Notes: a model not told the origin generated them from the sequence alone. Numbered from the stretch's first letter, positions 25,194 to 37,686 are shown. The stretch is DNA of 60,838 nt from Saprospiraceae bacterium (GCA_027488855.1 JAIYAV010000241.1:1-60838), one strand, 5' to 3'. Program-made: numbers and translations.

Positions 25194-26753
25194 ATGAAGT
25201 CCTATATTTTCATCCTCTTTCTACTCGCAGCTCAGTGTTTACTAGCGCAGACCAAACCCGCCCAAAACCCCGTCATCTTTGCCGATGTACCCGACATGGC
25301 CATGATCCGTGTAGGCGATACCTACTACATGAGCAGCACCACCATGCACATGAGTCCAGGCCTGCCGATCATGAAATCCAAAGACCTGATCAATTGGCAA
25401 ATGGTCGGTTATGCCTACGATACCTTGACCACCGTGGATGCCATGACCCTCAACAATGGCAAAAGCACCTACGGCAGAGGCTCCTGGGCCAGCAGCATTC
25501 GCTACCATCAGGGGACTTATTACGTAACCACTTTTGCTCAAACCTCGGGCAGAACCCACATTTATACCACCAAAGACATCGAAAAAGGCCCCTGGAAAGC
25601 CAGCTCTTTTAAACCCTCTTACCACGATCACACCCTCTTTTTTGACGACGATGGGCGGGTGTACATGATTTACGGTGTGGGTAAGTTGAAAATGATTGAA
25701 CTCAATGCCGACTTGTCGGGGGTAAAACCCGGCACCCAGGAACAAGTGGTGATCGAAAATGCCAGTCTGCCAGCCGGCAACAACATCATGCTACAATCCG
25801 AAGGTTCTCAACTCTTCAAAGTCAATGGCAAATACTACCTCTTCAACATCGTTTGGCCACGAGGTGGCATGCGAACCGTATTGATTCATAGAGCGGATAA
25901 AATTACTGGCCCTTGGGAAGGCAAACTGGCCTTGCAGGATTTGGGTGTAGCGCAAGGTGGCTTGATCGACACCCCAGATGGGCAGTGGTACGCCTACCTG
26001 TTCCGCGATTTTGGGGCGGTGGGGCGCATTCCTTATCTGGTTCCGGTCAAATGGGAAGACGGCTGGCCAATCCTGGGCGTAGATGGCAAAGTGCCAGAAA
26101 CCTTGAACCTTCCGGCCAGCACGGGGCTGATTCCAAACCTGGCAAATTCAGATGAATTCAGCCGCAAAAAAGGTGCTCCTGCCTTACCCTTGGTCTGGCA
26201 ATGGAACCACAATCCCGACAACCAACTTTGGTCCCTCGCCGAGCGCAAAGGCTACCTTCGCCTCAAAACCGGACGCCTTGACACTTCCTTTTTCTTGGCC
26301 AGAAATACCCTGACCCAACGCACCATTGGCCCGGAATGCACTGGCTCTACCGCACTAGATGTCTCCAAACTGAAAGAAGGTGATTTTGCAGGTTTGTGCC
26401 TTTTGCAAAAAAACTATGGCTTACTGGGCGTAAAGGTCATCAATGGCCAAAAGAAAATTGTGATGATCAACGCCGGATCGGGCAAACCCGTAGAAGCGCC
26501 AAGTATAGCCTTGAGTGGCAACAAGGTCTACTTTAAAGCGGAGTGCAATTTCAAGGACAAAAAGGATGTAGCCAACTTTTTCTACAGCCTGGATGGCAAG
26601 TCCTGGCAGCCGATTGGGGAGCAATTGAAAATGTCGTACACTTTGCCTCATTTTATGGGGTATCGCTTTGGTTTGTTCAACTACGCGACGCAGCAGGTGG
26701 GAGGCTATGTGGATTTTGATTATTTCCGTATTGAGGATCGAATTTCGAAATAG
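25194..26753 (+). CDS. GH43-family glycoside hydrolase
   Basis: 519 residues from the ATG at 25194, which gives a clean signal peptide (1-19, ending CLLAQ); the open frame upstream to 25023 only reads through the palindrome. GH43 features: FADVPDMAMIRVGDTYYM (catalytic-base region near D31/D34), DHTLFFDDDGRVYM, and LQSEGSQLFKVNG with E203 as probable general acid. A C-terminal beta-sandwich follows. Its early motif differs from the upstream GH43, so it is a different subfamily, probably with a different arabinan or xylan linkage. Confidence 0.88.
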   Translation: MKSYIFILFLLAAQCLLAQTKPAQNPVIFADVPDMAMIRVGDTYYMSSTTMHMSPGLPIMKSKDLINWQMVGYAYDTLTTVDAMTLNNGKSTYGRGSWASSIRYHQGTYYVTTFAQTSGRTHIYTTKDIEKGPWKASSFKPSYHDHTLFFDDDGRVYMIYGVGKLKMIELNADLSGVKPGTQEQVVIENASLPAGNNIMLQSEGSQLFKVNGKYYLFNIVWPRGGMRTVLIHRADKITGPWEGKLALQDLGVAQGGLIDTPDGQWYAYLFRDFGAVGRIPYLVPVKWEDGWPILGVDGKVPETLNLPASTGLIPNLANSDEFSRKKGAPALPLVWQWNHNPDNQLWSLAERKGYLRLKTGRLDTSFFLARNTLTQRTIGPECTGSTALDVSKLKEGDFAGLCLLQKNYGLLGVKVINGQKKIVMINAGSGKPVEAPSIALSGNKVYFKAECNFKDKKDVANFFYSLDGKSWQPIGEQLKMSYTLPHFMGYRFGLFNYATQQVGGYVDFDYFRIEDRISK

Positions 26754-26807
26754 GGTTAGACAAGGTTTTACCAGCTCAATGATTCATAAACTATAAACAA
26801 ACAAAAA

Positions 26808-27959
26808 ATGAAAATCAAGATTCGTATTCTCCTCATCGCCCTGATCCTCTGGTCGGGGCTGGCGATGAGCCAACCACCCCGGGGGCCGCTGGTGATTTCA
26901 CCGCAGGTGCAAGCCGACAAAACCGTTACGTTTCGGTATTTGGCACCTGCTGCCAAAGAAGTAAAACTGAGTGCTCAATTTGAAAAAGCACCCGTGGCCA
27001 TGAGCAAAGACGCCCAAGGCGTTTGGAGCATAACCATAGGCCCGATCAAACCCGACATCTACCCCTACAGTTTTCAGGTGGATGGTGTCACGGTGATGGA
27101 CCCTGCCAATGTGGCCTTTTTCCCCAACGAACGCTTTAAAGCCAGCCTGGTAGATGTTCCAGGGGATAGCCCTTTGATCCACGCCATGAGAGATGTACCG
27201 CATGGTTCCACCACTTATGAGTACTATCCTTCGCTGGAAGGTACGACGGGTTCTTTGGTGGTTTATACACCTCCGGGTTACGACCAAAACCCGACCAAAA
27301 AGTACCCGGTTTTTTACCTGATCAGTGGCACTACTGACACTGAAGAAACTTATTTCAAAGTAGGTCGCACCAATTTAATCCTGGACAACCTCATTGCCGA
27401 AGGCAAAGCCAAACCCATGATCATCGTCATGCCCTATGGCAACATTGCCGCCAGGGTAGCCGAACAAAAGGGCGGCGCAAAACCCGCTGATCCAATGATC
27501 CGGGACGGTGATGATGCGGTAAAACGGGCGAAAGATTTTGAAACCGATCTATTGACCAAGGTTATTCCCCACGTGGAAAAGAACTACCGCACCCTCAACA
27601 ATCGGGAAAATCGCGCCATCGGTGGCTTTTCGCGAGGTGGTGGGCAAACCCTGCGGGCTGCTTTTGGCAACATGGACAAATTTGCCTGGGTGTGTAGCTA
27701 TAGTTCTTACCTGTCGCCTACTGAAATGGACCGCAATTTCAGTCAGATCGGTGCCAAGGCCGACGTGACCAACAAACAGCTGAAATTGCTCTGGGTTGGG
27801 GTAGGGGATGAAGATTTCCTGTACAAAGGTACGCTTGAGTTTATCGACTACCTGAAGGCCAAAAACATCCAGTTTAAAAGCCGGATCAGTGGGGGAGGCC
27901 ACACCTGGATGAATGCCAAGCAATACCTCGCCGAAACCGCTCAATTGCTTTTCCAATAA
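26808..27959 (+). CDS. CE1-type esterase with N-terminal E-set domain (single catalytic domain)
   Basis: 383 residues, signal peptide about 1-21 (ending LAMSQ). An N-terminal immunoglobulin-like E-set/CBM48-like domain (about 30-120; VTFRYLAPAAKEVKLS, IYPYSFQVDGV) precedes an esterase-D fold with nucleophile S275 (GGFSRGGGQ) and catalytic H365 (GGGHTWMN). Such enzymes remove acetyl or feruloyl groups from xylan. The leader CTATAAACAAACAAAAA before the ATG also appears upstream of the palindromes at 24.6 and 29.3 kb. Confidence 0.88.
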   Translation: MKIKIRILLIALILWSGLAMSQPPRGPLVISPQVQADKTVTFRYLAPAAKEVKLSAQFEKAPVAMSKDAQGVWSITIGPIKPDIYPYSFQVDGVTVMDPANVAFFPNERFKASLVDVPGDSPLIHAMRDVPHGSTTYEYYPSLEGTTGSLVVYTPPGYDQNPTKKYPVFYLISGTTDTEETYFKVGRTNLILDNLIAEGKAKPMIIVMPYGNIAARVAEQKGGAKPADPMIRDGDDAVKRAKDFETDLLTKVIPHVEKNYRTLNNRENRAIGGFSRGGGQTLRAAFGNMDKFAWVCSYSSYLSPTEMDRNFSQIGAKADVTNKQLKLLWVGVGDEDFLYKGTLEFIDYLKAKNIQFKSRISGGGHTWMNAKQYLAETAQLLFQ

Positions 27960-28009
27960 TAGACTTGAGGTAAGTTGAAAATCCAGACTTTGCGCACAAA
28001 TCTAGAACC

Positions 28010-28099
28010 CCTCCTCGAAGGTTTGAAACCTTCGGGGAGGTAAAGCAACGAAACAGCGCTTTGCTCAACCGCCCCGAAAGTCTAAAACTTTCGGGGCGG
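28010..28099. repeat. two adjacent GC-rich hairpins
   Basis: Hairpin one: CCTCCTCGAAGGTTT and AAACCTTCGGGGAGG (28010-28040, 14 of 15 paired). Hairpin two: CCGCCCCGAAAGT and ACTTTCGGGGCGG (28069-28099, 13 of 13). Both contain CCCCGAA(A/G)G, also seen at 16-26 (ACTTTCGGGGC). Likely terminator after the first esterase gene and member of a dispersed family. Confidence 0.7.
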
Positions 28100-28166
28100 G
28101 GTTTCAGATCGTGCATATGCCTACTAATTGGTTGGTTATCAACTTTCCACAAGTCGAATAATTTAA

Positions 28167-29255
<1,089 letters not shown>

Positions 29256-29337
29256 AGCTCGAGCACCACATTAAACGACAAACAAACAAAAAACATAACT
29301 TTTTAGCACTTGATGAATTTTGTCTAACGCCAAAATG

Positions 29338-29650
29338 TTTTTTTCACCGCGACGGCACGGCGACGATTTGCAAGCTTCGTGTTTTTGAGGCTTCGCCTCT
29401 TTTTGCTAAAAGCGACAGGATTGTAAAACGGATGAAACGGATGGAACGGATGAGAACGGATTTTCATTCCGCCTGCGGCGGATAAGGACGAGCCGAAGGC
29501 GAGTAAAAGTCCGTTCCTATCCGTTTAGTCCGTTTCATCCGTTTTACAATCCTGTCGCTCTAAGCCGAAGGCGTTAAAGCGCGAAGCGCGAAAAACGTCG
29601 TGTCGTCGTGTCGTCGTGGTGAAAAAAACAAGCAGCGGAGCTGCGCAAGA
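29338..29650. repeat. nested modular palindrome, copy B
   Basis: This 450-bp gap begins with an A-rich former leader (ACAAACAAACAAAAAAC near 29279-29295) and then the palindrome. Outer arms are CACGGCGACG/CGTCGTGTCGTCG words; the inner hairpin (about 29410-29560) has AACGGATG units nearly identical to copy A. Copy A's CACAAAGAC hairpin is missing here. A right-hand word GCAGCGGAGCTGCGCAAG is the reverse complement of a word left of copy A. Confidence 0.85.
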
Positions 29651-29655
29651 ATTAA

Positions 29656-31632
<1,977 letters not shown>

Positions 31633-31654
31633 GAATCACTGAGTGACATTTTTT

Positions 31655-31800
31655 TAGCACAAAGGACGCAAAGGAAGGCACAAGGGGCACAGAGTTGAGA
31701 TGTTGACAACGCGATGTGCTTGGATTTAAAACTTGTTAAGCATAAAGCCTCGTCAATAGCTCGTCTTTGTGTTCCTTGTGCTTTCCTCGGGGTCTTTCGT
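31655..31800. repeat. CACAAAGGA-type hairpin after the esterase
   Basis: Left arm is a chain of CACAAAGG/AAGGCACAAGG words ending near GAGATGTTGAC; right arm has GTCTTTGTGTTCCTTGTGC. It is imperfectly paired. The same unit is found within nested copy A and, in a better-paired form, at 47268-47424. It occupies the first part of the 490-bp gap before the first cassette-type gene. Confidence 0.65.
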
Positions 31801-31930
31801 ACTTAAAATGGTGTCGCTTTACGTTTTTTCGGGAGGATTTGTACCAGTTGATGCTGGACAAAAAAGAGTTATGATTGGGGTACGCATTTTGTATTGTTTC
31901 GAAAGCCGTGGAACTGCCTATCTACGAGTA

Positions 31931-32060
31931 ATCTATTCATTATCAGGTTGATGGAATTAAAAATTCCGGATACTTGTAGCTTTCGTGCTACTAGTTTATC
32001 TTTACGAAGCGGACGCGATAAGTACGCATGTTTACGCGTAGCTGCAAGGCGAAACGACAA
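31931..32060 (+). repeat. type-1 junction repeat, copy 1 (promoter-bearing)
   Basis: Begins ATCTATTCATTATCAGG and ends near GTAGCTGCAAGG. Contains CTTG (31973-31976), 20 nt, TATCTTTA (31997-32004), resembling the Bacteroidota promoter. Inverted words ATACTTG and AAGTACG flank the core. It marks the boundary between GC-richer genes on the left and AT-rich genes on the right and lies 64 bp before a plus-strand ORF. Confidence 0.75.
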
Positions 32061-32123
32061 CATACGAAATTAACAGACAGACTTAGAGTGAATTAAAAAG
32101 CAAATTGTAAAGACTTCTCAAAA

Positions 32124-32624
32124 ATGGGCATCAAAAATGTCACTAAAGGCGAAATAGTTCAATTACCAAACGAACAAAAACATAAAATAATCCGTGTAAT
32201 AACTGGATTATTAAAAATGTATATAGTAGACGACAAGGGAAAAGAACACATTTATATGTTTGCACCAGAAGGGTGGACTTTATCAGATTTTGTAGCAATT
32301 ACAGAAAGTAAGGCAAGTATCTTTTTTATTGACGCTATTGAAAACTCTCAAATAGAAATAACTACAAAGGACTTAAACGAAAAGCTTCCAAGTACATTAT
32401 ACGAAAACACCACTCAAACAATTGATTTAATGGGGAGAAGAATTGCGACCCTTCAAAATAGAGTTGTTATGTTACTGGGTTTTTCGGCATTGAATAGATA
32501 CAAACAATTCCTTTTAACATATCCTGATATTGTGAATCGAGTGCCTCAAAAAATGATAGCTTCCTATTTAGGCATTACGCCCCAAGCTTTAAGTAAAATT
32601 AGAGGACAAAAAGAAACTAAGTAG
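32124..32624 (+). CDS. Crp/Fnr-family transcriptional regulator, short
   Basis: 166 residues. A cyclic-nucleotide-binding-like jelly roll (IIRVITGLLKMYIVDDKGKEHIY, APEGW) lacks the first beta strands usual in longer members. A C-terminal winged helix is reduced to VPQKMIASYLGITPQALSKIRG. These short Bacteroidota regulators generally control a neighbouring gene. It precedes an SDR gene by 59 bp, with a TCATTTGGCAA motif between (32645-32656). First gene after the type-1 repeat. Confidence 0.85.
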   Translation: MGIKNVTKGEIVQLPNEQKHKIIRVITGLLKMYIVDDKGKEHIYMFAPEGWTLSDFVAITESKASIFFIDAIENSQIEITTKDLNEKLPSTLYENTTQTIDLMGRRIATLQNRVVMLLGFSALNRYKQFLLTYPDIVNRVPQKMIASYLGITPQALSKIRGQKETK

Positions 32625-32644
32625 ATTTATTAATCTAGGTGAAC

Positions 32645-32673
32645 GTCATTTGGCAATTCAACTTCTACTTTTG
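32645..32673 (+). promoter_or_regulatory. SDR promoter region with CATTTGGCAA motif
   Basis: GTCATTTGGCAA (32645-32656) resembles TTGCCATTTGGCAA at 39325-39338 and TTGTCAAATG at 35471-35480, each just downstream of a crp-like gene. TACTTTTG (32666-32673) is a perfect -7 element 10 nt before the SDR ATG, so a bound regulator would overlap the promoter. Confidence 0.45.
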
Positions 32674-32683
32674 CAAAAAAAAA

Positions 32684-33577
32684 ATGATAAAGACAGTTCT
32701 AATTACGGGAGGGTCTGGCGGTATTGGCAAACAAACAGCCATATCCTTAGCCAAAGAAGGATTCCATATAATCATAACAGGCAGAAGTCTAAAATCTTGT
32801 TCTGAAGCAGTGGCTGAAATAAAAAATAAATCTACCAATGAAAATGTTGATTACATTATTTCAGATTTTAATTCTTTAAAAAGTATACAGGCACTTGCTG
32901 ATGAATACAAAAAAAAGCACAGTTATCTTGATATTTTGGTTAACAATGTAGGAGTATTAAAAGAAACAAAGGAATTTACAGATGACGGCATAGAAAAAAA
33001 CTTTGCCATAAATGTATTAGTCCCTTATCTGCTTTCTATTCTTTTGTTTGATTTACTTGTAAAAAGCAAATCAGGGAAAATTATATCGCTAATTGGAGGT
33101 ATGCCCCTTAGAAAAATAGACTTTCAAAATCTACAAGCTGAGAAAAATTATTTAGGAGTAGTGACCTATTCACAATCCAAAATGGTGATGATGACTCTAA
33201 TGTTCGCATTTGGTAAAACTTTTGACAACACCAATGTCACATCAAATTTCTGTTATCCCGGACAGGCAAGTACGGCTATGACAAATGCTCTAACACCTAA
33301 AATGTTTCCGTGGTTTCTCAGAATTTTTTCTCCTATCTTCTCTCTTTTTAAAAGAGATTTAATAAATGACAATGGGAAATCTGCTGAAAGAGCCTCTCAA
33401 TCTACGATTTACTTGGCTATTTCACCACAAGCACAAATGCTTCACAATAGCTATATTAATTATAAAAACAAAAAAACAGATATCCCTAAACTTGTTCTTA
33501 ATGCACACAATCAGCATCATATTCTAAAATATGCTAATCAAATCATCAATGATAGATTAGGTATTAATATTTCATAG
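32684..33577 (+). CDS. SDR-family oxidoreductase
   Basis: 297 residues from MIKTVLITGG; the longer frame to 32639 reads into the promoter. Rossmann motif TGGSGGIGKQTA (8-19), NNVG, and active-site Y-x-x-x-K (TYSQSKMV). It resembles retinol-dehydrogenase-like SDRs of about 300 residues. NAD(P)-dependent reduction of a carbonyl is expected; substrate unknown. It belongs to a crp-SDR-membrane protein cassette, with 18 bp to the next gene. Confidence 0.87.
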   Translation: MIKTVLITGGSGGIGKQTAISLAKEGFHIIITGRSLKSCSEAVAEIKNKSTNENVDYIISDFNSLKSIQALADEYKKKHSYLDILVNNVGVLKETKEFTDDGIEKNFAINVLVPYLLSILLFDLLVKSKSGKIISLIGGMPLRKIDFQNLQAEKNYLGVVTYSQSKMVMMTLMFAFGKTFDNTNVTSNFCYPGQASTAMTNALTPKMFPWFLRIFSPIFSLFKRDLINDNGKSAERASQSTIYLAISPQAQMLHNSYINYKNKKTDIPKLVLNAHNQHHILKYANQIINDRLGINIS

Positions 33578-33595
33578 CCTAAAATAACATTTCAA

Positions 33596-34240
33596 ATGGC
33601 AACTAGTTATACTTTCAACTTTTGGCTCTCACTATTTTTCTTTGTTGCACACATTGCAGGCAATTTTATGGTTGCCAAACGCAATCCTGCACTTGAAGCT
33701 ATGCTTCAAAAATATACATTTTCACCACCGTTTTGGGTGTTTGGTATTTGGTTTGTAATTTGGACTTTGCAAGGAATTCTTTTTTACAAAACCGCAGGTT
33801 CGCAATTTTGGACTAATTCTCTTACCATTCTATTTATATTAATTTGCATTGGAAATGTGGGCTCCCAAATTGCAGCATTTAACAACTGGAGTGGCTCCGT
33901 ATACATTTCCTTTATAATTTGTGTGATGGTTTGTTCCATCCTTTTTATGGAAAATGCCTCCCCATTTATCAGTAGCTTCACAATAGTTAAATCAGCAACA
34001 CAATTATATGTAGGTTGGGCTACTTTGGCATTTGTAGTAGCTGTGGGTGCAGTTTTGGTGGCAGAACAAGGAATAATTAGTAATAGTAATTATTCATTAA
34101 TTGGCTATACCCTTTTGGCAGTAGTTCCGACACTTATTTGGGCAGCATGGTTTATAAATCAAACAGATTACCGAATAGTTTCTATTCCCTACTTTTTAGT
34201 AATTTTTGCATTTGCTTTACGACTAATACTAAGGCAATAG
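33596..34240 (+). CDS. tryptophan-rich integral membrane protein, TspO/MBR-like
   Basis: 214 residues with about six or seven hydrophobic segments. FSPPFWVFGIWFVIWTLQG (about 41-59) resembles the PP-x-WVFG-x-W signature of TspO/MBR proteins, but it is longer than the usual 160 residues. TspO-like proteins bind porphyrins and modulate stress responses; this relation is remote. Third gene of the cassette that starts with the short Crp regulator. Confidence 0.6.
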   Translation: MATSYTFNFWLSLFFFVAHIAGNFMVAKRNPALEAMLQKYTFSPPFWVFGIWFVIWTLQGILFYKTAGSQFWTNSLTILFILICIGNVGSQIAAFNNWSGSVYISFIICVMVCSILFMENASPFISSFTIVKSATQLYVGWATLAFVVAVGAVLVAEQGIISNSNYSLIGYTLLAVVPTLIWAAWFINQTDYRIVSIPYFLVIFAFALRLILRQ

Positions 34241-34265
34241 TGGTAGTGGGACTAAATGCCCGGCA

Positions 34266-34560
34266 GCTAACAACTAAGCCTTCGTTCGGCATGCAATGCC
34301 AAGAATGAAGGCCCTGTTGAACGGAACCTTTGGTAGCGTTTCCAGGAGAGGATTACTATTCTATTATGGGATTTTCGAGCAGTTTGGAGTGGTGCACTTT
34401 GGCTGTAGATTAGCCAATTTTTCAAAAAACCGGGTGCTTTCTGGCAAAACCGGAGTATTTCCTTCTCGCCAGGGCATAAGTTCGCCTACCCAGAACCTTA
34501 GGTGGTTTGAGGAAAAGGATTGTGGCCCCCGCCAATGTAGTATGCTGGAGGTATGCTTGA
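34266..34560. repeat. type-4 junction repeat, copy 1
   Basis: Starts AGCTAACAACTAAGCCTTCG, has TTCGTTCGGCATGCAAT and GTTGAACGGAACCTTTGGTA, and continues with about 200 bp resembling 40338-40570. A left CTAAC word stands 26 bp after a stop codon, as expected for an attC left end. The open frame inside it (34296-34565) is not a convincing gene. Confidence 0.6.
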
Positions 34561-34716
34561 AGTAGCTCTGGGAAGGGGAATGGGTTCGTTTTTGCAGCAG
34601 ATTATTTTTTTATCGCCCCTAAGCTCATCAGATGGTTTTTTTGTCATGGTAAGAATTTTTGATTATTTTTACAAAGGTAAGATTTTGGGAGCTGGCACTG
34701 AGCTACCGAAGGTTTA

Positions 34717-34811
34717 GTTCAACACAGGCTTGGCAAAAGTGGGGCTTTTGTGCTAGGCTGAACATTTGTACTTTCTAAACCCCACCTTCGCAAAGCCGCA
34801 GCGCGTTAGTG
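34717..34811. other. attC-like site, type 2, copy 1
   Basis: GTTCAAC (34717-34723) fits the integron R'' box RYYYAAC exactly. GGCTTGGCAAAAGTGGGG then pairs with CCCCACCTTCGCAAAGCC, and the site ends in GTTAGTG (34805-34811), a partial R' box (GTTRRRY). The next gene starts 44 bp on. A close relative is at 50591-50667. Confidence 0.5.
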
Positions 34812-34854
34812 GCAACCTTATAAGACACCCTACAAATTATCAAGCACTCGTAAA

Positions 34855-35430
34855 ATGACAGACAATTTTTTAAATCTATTTGACAGTTATGTGAAACTTA
34901 CAGATAGTGACATAGAATTTTGCAAGCAATACTTTGAGCTAAAATCATTTCCGAAGAACAGTATTCTTGAAGAAGAAAACAGAGTGCCAACACATCTGTA
35001 TTTTATCACCAAAGGTTTTATGCGTTTATTTTATTACGATGATAATGGAGATGAAATAACAACACTCATTGCATCACAAAACAGGTTTATTACTCCCTTT
35101 TTGGATTTTATTCATGAAAAGAAAACTAACGAAAATTTAGAATGCATAACCGACTGCGACTTTTATAAAATAGAAAGAAGCAAATTGCTTGAATTAATAG
35201 ATAAAAATGAGAATTTTAAAAAGTTTAGCCTAGTAATTTTTGAACAAGCCATTGCAACCTCTCAAATAAGAGCAAATGACTTTGTAACCCTTACAGCGGA
35301 TTTGAGATATAAAAAATTGATTAAACAGCAACCTGAAATAATACAAAATGTTCCAATTCAATACATTGCGTCCTACTTGGGCATAAAGCCACAAAGCCTA
35401 AGCAGAATTAGAAAGCAACTGATTAAGTAA
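34855..35430 (+). CDS. Crp/Fnr-family transcriptional regulator
   Basis: 191 residues. The N-terminal cyclic-nucleotide-binding-like domain has FPKNSILEEENRVPTHLYFI and GFMRLFYYDDNGDE, and the C-terminal helix-turn-helix is VPIQYIASYLGIKPQSLSRIRK. No obvious cAMP-contacting arginine pair, as in most Bacteroidota homologues. It lies 128 bp upstream of a haloalkane-dehalogenase-like gene and probably regulates it. First gene after an attC-like site. Confidence 0.88.
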   Translation: MTDNFLNLFDSYVKLTDSDIEFCKQYFELKSFPKNSILEEENRVPTHLYFITKGFMRLFYYDDNGDEITTLIASQNRFITPFLDFIHEKKTNENLECITDCDFYKIERSKLLELIDKNENFKKFSLVIFEQAIATSQIRANDFVTLTADLRYKKLIKQQPEIIQNVPIQYIASYLGIKPQSLSRIRKQLIK

Positions 35431-35557
35431 CATATGTGAAGTGGATTGCCATTATTTTTTCTGAATCTTGTTGTCAAATGAACCCATTATCAATTCTGTA
35501 CTTGTCCAATTTATATGGTCAAGATACCGTTTCAAACACTTCAAAATTTCAAAAAAA

Positions 35558-36538
35558 ATGATATTGCTTAAAACACCAGAAAGCCAATTCAAAAATTTGC
35601 CAGATTATAACTTCAAAGCTAATTATGTTGAAATACCTTTTGAAGGACAAAAGATTAGAATGCATTACCTTGACGAAGGTGATAAAGATGCTAAAGAAAC
35701 CGTATTACTGATGCATGGTCAGCCATCATGGAGCTATATCTATCGACATGTAACCCCCCCTTTGGTAAAGGCTGGTTATAGAGTAATTGTACCAGACCTG
35801 ATTGGCTTTGGAAAGTCTGATAAACCATCAGAAATTAGCGATATTACCTATAATAGACAAGAAGACTGGCTAAGAATAGCCATGTTCGAACAATTAAAAT
35901 TAACAAATGTTACCCTTTTTGCCCAAGATTGGGGCGGACTACTGTCCTTGCGTATAGTAGCTTTTCATCCTGAATACTTCAAAAGAGTAATAGTTTCCAA
36001 TACAGGGCTGCCGGCAGGTGGTAAAGACTCTAACTTTACACCTGGTGACCAGCCAAGAATGTTTATAGCAACACTTGGTGCAAAAATTTGGCAAATTTAT
36101 TCACGTTATTGGCCTTGGTTTTCAATTGGCGGGATGGCGAAAAAATTGACAGAACGAAAATTGAGCAAAGCTGAACAAGTCGCTTACGATGCACCATTTC
36201 CAGAAAAAAAGTATAAAGCAGCACCACGAGCTATGCCTTACTTGATACCCATGAAAGCGGGTACGCCTGATACAGAGCGCAACTGGGAAGCATGGCGTAA
36301 ATTAGCCAACTTTGAAAAACCCTTTAAAACAGCCTTTAGCGATGGCGATATGGCAGCGAATATGATACCTGTTGCTAAAAATTTTCAAAACCATATTAAA
36401 GGTGCAAATGGTGTCAATCACGTAACTATTACAGAGGCAAGCCACTTTTTACAAGAAGATAAACCTTTGGAAGTAGCAAGAACCATAATTGATTTCATTA
36501 ATCAATACCCCGCTGGCGCAAGTGTATCGCTGGAATAA
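35558..36538 (+). CDS. haloalkane dehalogenase-like alpha/beta hydrolase
   Basis: 326 residues from the ATG at 35558 (the frame is open from 35468). Features of haloalkane dehalogenases: oxyanion HGQPSWSYIYR with halide-contacting W58, nucleophile D124-W125 (FAQDWGG, Asp instead of the usual Ser), acid in FSDGD and H296 (SHFLQED). It would cleave carbon-halogen bonds hydrolytically, or have another hydrolytic role. The last 10 codons (YPAGASVSLE and stop) are supplied by a dispersed repeat (36508-36538). Confidence 0.82.
   Translation: MILLKTPESQFKNLPDYNFKANYVEIPFEGQKIRMHYLDEGDKDAKETVLLMHGQPSWSYIYRHVTPPLVKAGYRVIVPDLIGFGKSDKPSEISDITYNRQEDWLRIAMFEQLKLTNVTLFAQDWGGLLSLRIVAFHPEYFKRVIVSNTGLPAGGKDSNFTPGDQPRMFIATLGAKIWQIYSRYWPWFSIGGMAKKLTERKLSKAEQVAYDAPFPEKKYKAAPRAMPYLIPMKAGTPDTERNWEAWRKLANFEKPFKTAFSDGDMAANMIPVAKNFQNHIKGANGVNHVTITEASHFLQEDKPLEVARTIIDFINQYPAGASVSLE
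36508..36538. repeat. 31-bp repeat forming the 3' end of the dehalogenase gene
   Basis: The words CCCCGCTGGCGCAAGTGTAT plus CGCTGGAATAA recur at 38256-38286 with one mismatch (CGCGGG). The stop codon of the dehalogenase lies in its last three bases. The following 360 bp to the next gene hold GC-poor sequence, remnants such as GTCTCCAGAC, and the IR at 36798. Confidence 0.7.
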
Positions 36539-36797
36539 GTCTCCAGACTTGTTCCGATTATCCCCGCGTCTACAGATGCACGAGTATGCACGATGCTATG
36601 AGAAAAGCACCAACCAAAGTTACTTAGAACCGCTGGCTTGGGGGCGCACCCCGAAAAAGTGAAATCATTCAATAAACCATGTAAAAAACTACAAAAAAAA
36701 TGAAATTTATACTCAAGTTAGTGCGAAAAGTATTCAACAAATCAAAAGTTGATTTGATGATTTGTAATAAATTAATAATTATATTTGAAACAAAAAA

Positions 36798-36880
36798 CGA
36801 TATAAAACTTCGCCAATCTACCCATATTTGTATGTATAAGCGAAGTTTTATATCGCCTATAAGCTAGTTAGCTGATATTT
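36798..36880. other. attC-like site with perfect 16-bp inverted repeat
   Basis: CGATATAAAACTTCGC (36798-36813) and GCGAAGTTTTATATCG (36840-36855) pair perfectly around a 26-nt loop, followed by CCTATAAGCTAGTTAGCTG. The right-hand GTTAGC word matches the other junctions. A terminator is the alternative reading. Confidence 0.45.
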
Positions 36881-36898
36881 TGAAAAACCGACGGCGGA

Positions 36899-37639
36899 CT
36901 ACATTGTAGTACCACCATCGACAACAATTTTTTCATTCCGCAAGACCAACGAATTATCGGAAACCAAAAATTCTAAAATTGGAGCAATGTCTTTTGGTTT
37001 TACAATTCTACCAATTGGAGAAGTACTCGAAAAATGGTCTAACAAATTTTGTATGGCACCATCGCTCATACCCGACTTTTGTTGAATTGGGCTTTCCGTA
37101 ACACCTGGACTTATTATATTTACTCGAATTCCTTTTGAGGCAAGTTCCAAATTTAAAACTTTGGCAATACTTTCAATAGCCGCTTTACTTGCTGTATAAA
37201 TACTTGTATCTGCAAACGCTTTAAAAACGACAATAGAAGTATTCAAAACTACACTTGACGGATTTTTTAAAATGGGTACAAACTTTTGTGTGGTAAAAAA
37301 TGCACCTTTAAAATTGATATTCATTGTTTCATCAAAAACCTCTTCCGTTGTTGCTTCAAAACTTGACGACTTGAAAATTCCTGCATTGACAAACAAGCCA
37401 TCAATTTTTGTATATTTTTCCTTTACTTGACTTACAAGTTCATCAATGTCAGACAATTTTGATGTATCGGACAGAAATCCTGTTGCATTATAATTCAGTT
37501 TTTCCAAAGCCTCATTTAGGTTTTTTTCTGAACGACCTGTAATTACGACTTCATAACCTTTCTCCAAAAGATGTTCTGCACAAGCAAAACCAATTCCAGT
37601 TGTGCCACCTGTAATGACAATTACTTTTTTATCCATCAT
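36899..37639 (-). CDS. SDR-family oxidoreductase (3-oxoacyl reductase-like)
   Basis: About 246 residues from the MMDKK start at 37639 (an ATG at 37660 adds 7). TGGTTGIGFA cofactor motif, NAGIF, active-site Y-x-x-x-K in YTASKAA and the PG motif (IISPGVTESP) are all present. A classical 250-residue SDR. It is divergent from an hxlR-like gene, with an AAGTACAT/ATGTACTT operator-like repeat between, so it is probably the target of that regulator. Confidence 0.9.
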   Translation of the reverse strand: MMDKKVIVITGGTTGIGFACAEHLLEKGYEVVITGRSEKNLNEALEKLNYNATGFLSDTSKLSDIDELVSQVKEKYTKIDGLFVNAGIFKSSSFEATTEEVFDETMNINFKGAFFTTQKFVPILKNPSSVVLNTSIVVFKAFADTSIYTASKAAIESIAKVLNLELASKGIRVNIISPGVTESPIQQKSGMSDGAIQNLLDHFSSTSPIGRIVKPKDIAPILEFLVSDNSLVLRNEKIVVDGGTTM

Positions 37640-37686
37640 TTTATGATTTATTTTCGGCAAAACTAAAACATTACTAAATTTGTAGC

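Noticed and set aside
34296-34565. Open frame of 89 codons within the type-4 repeat
   Set aside because: The related copy at 40338-40570 does not keep the frame, and the product has no recognisable domain.
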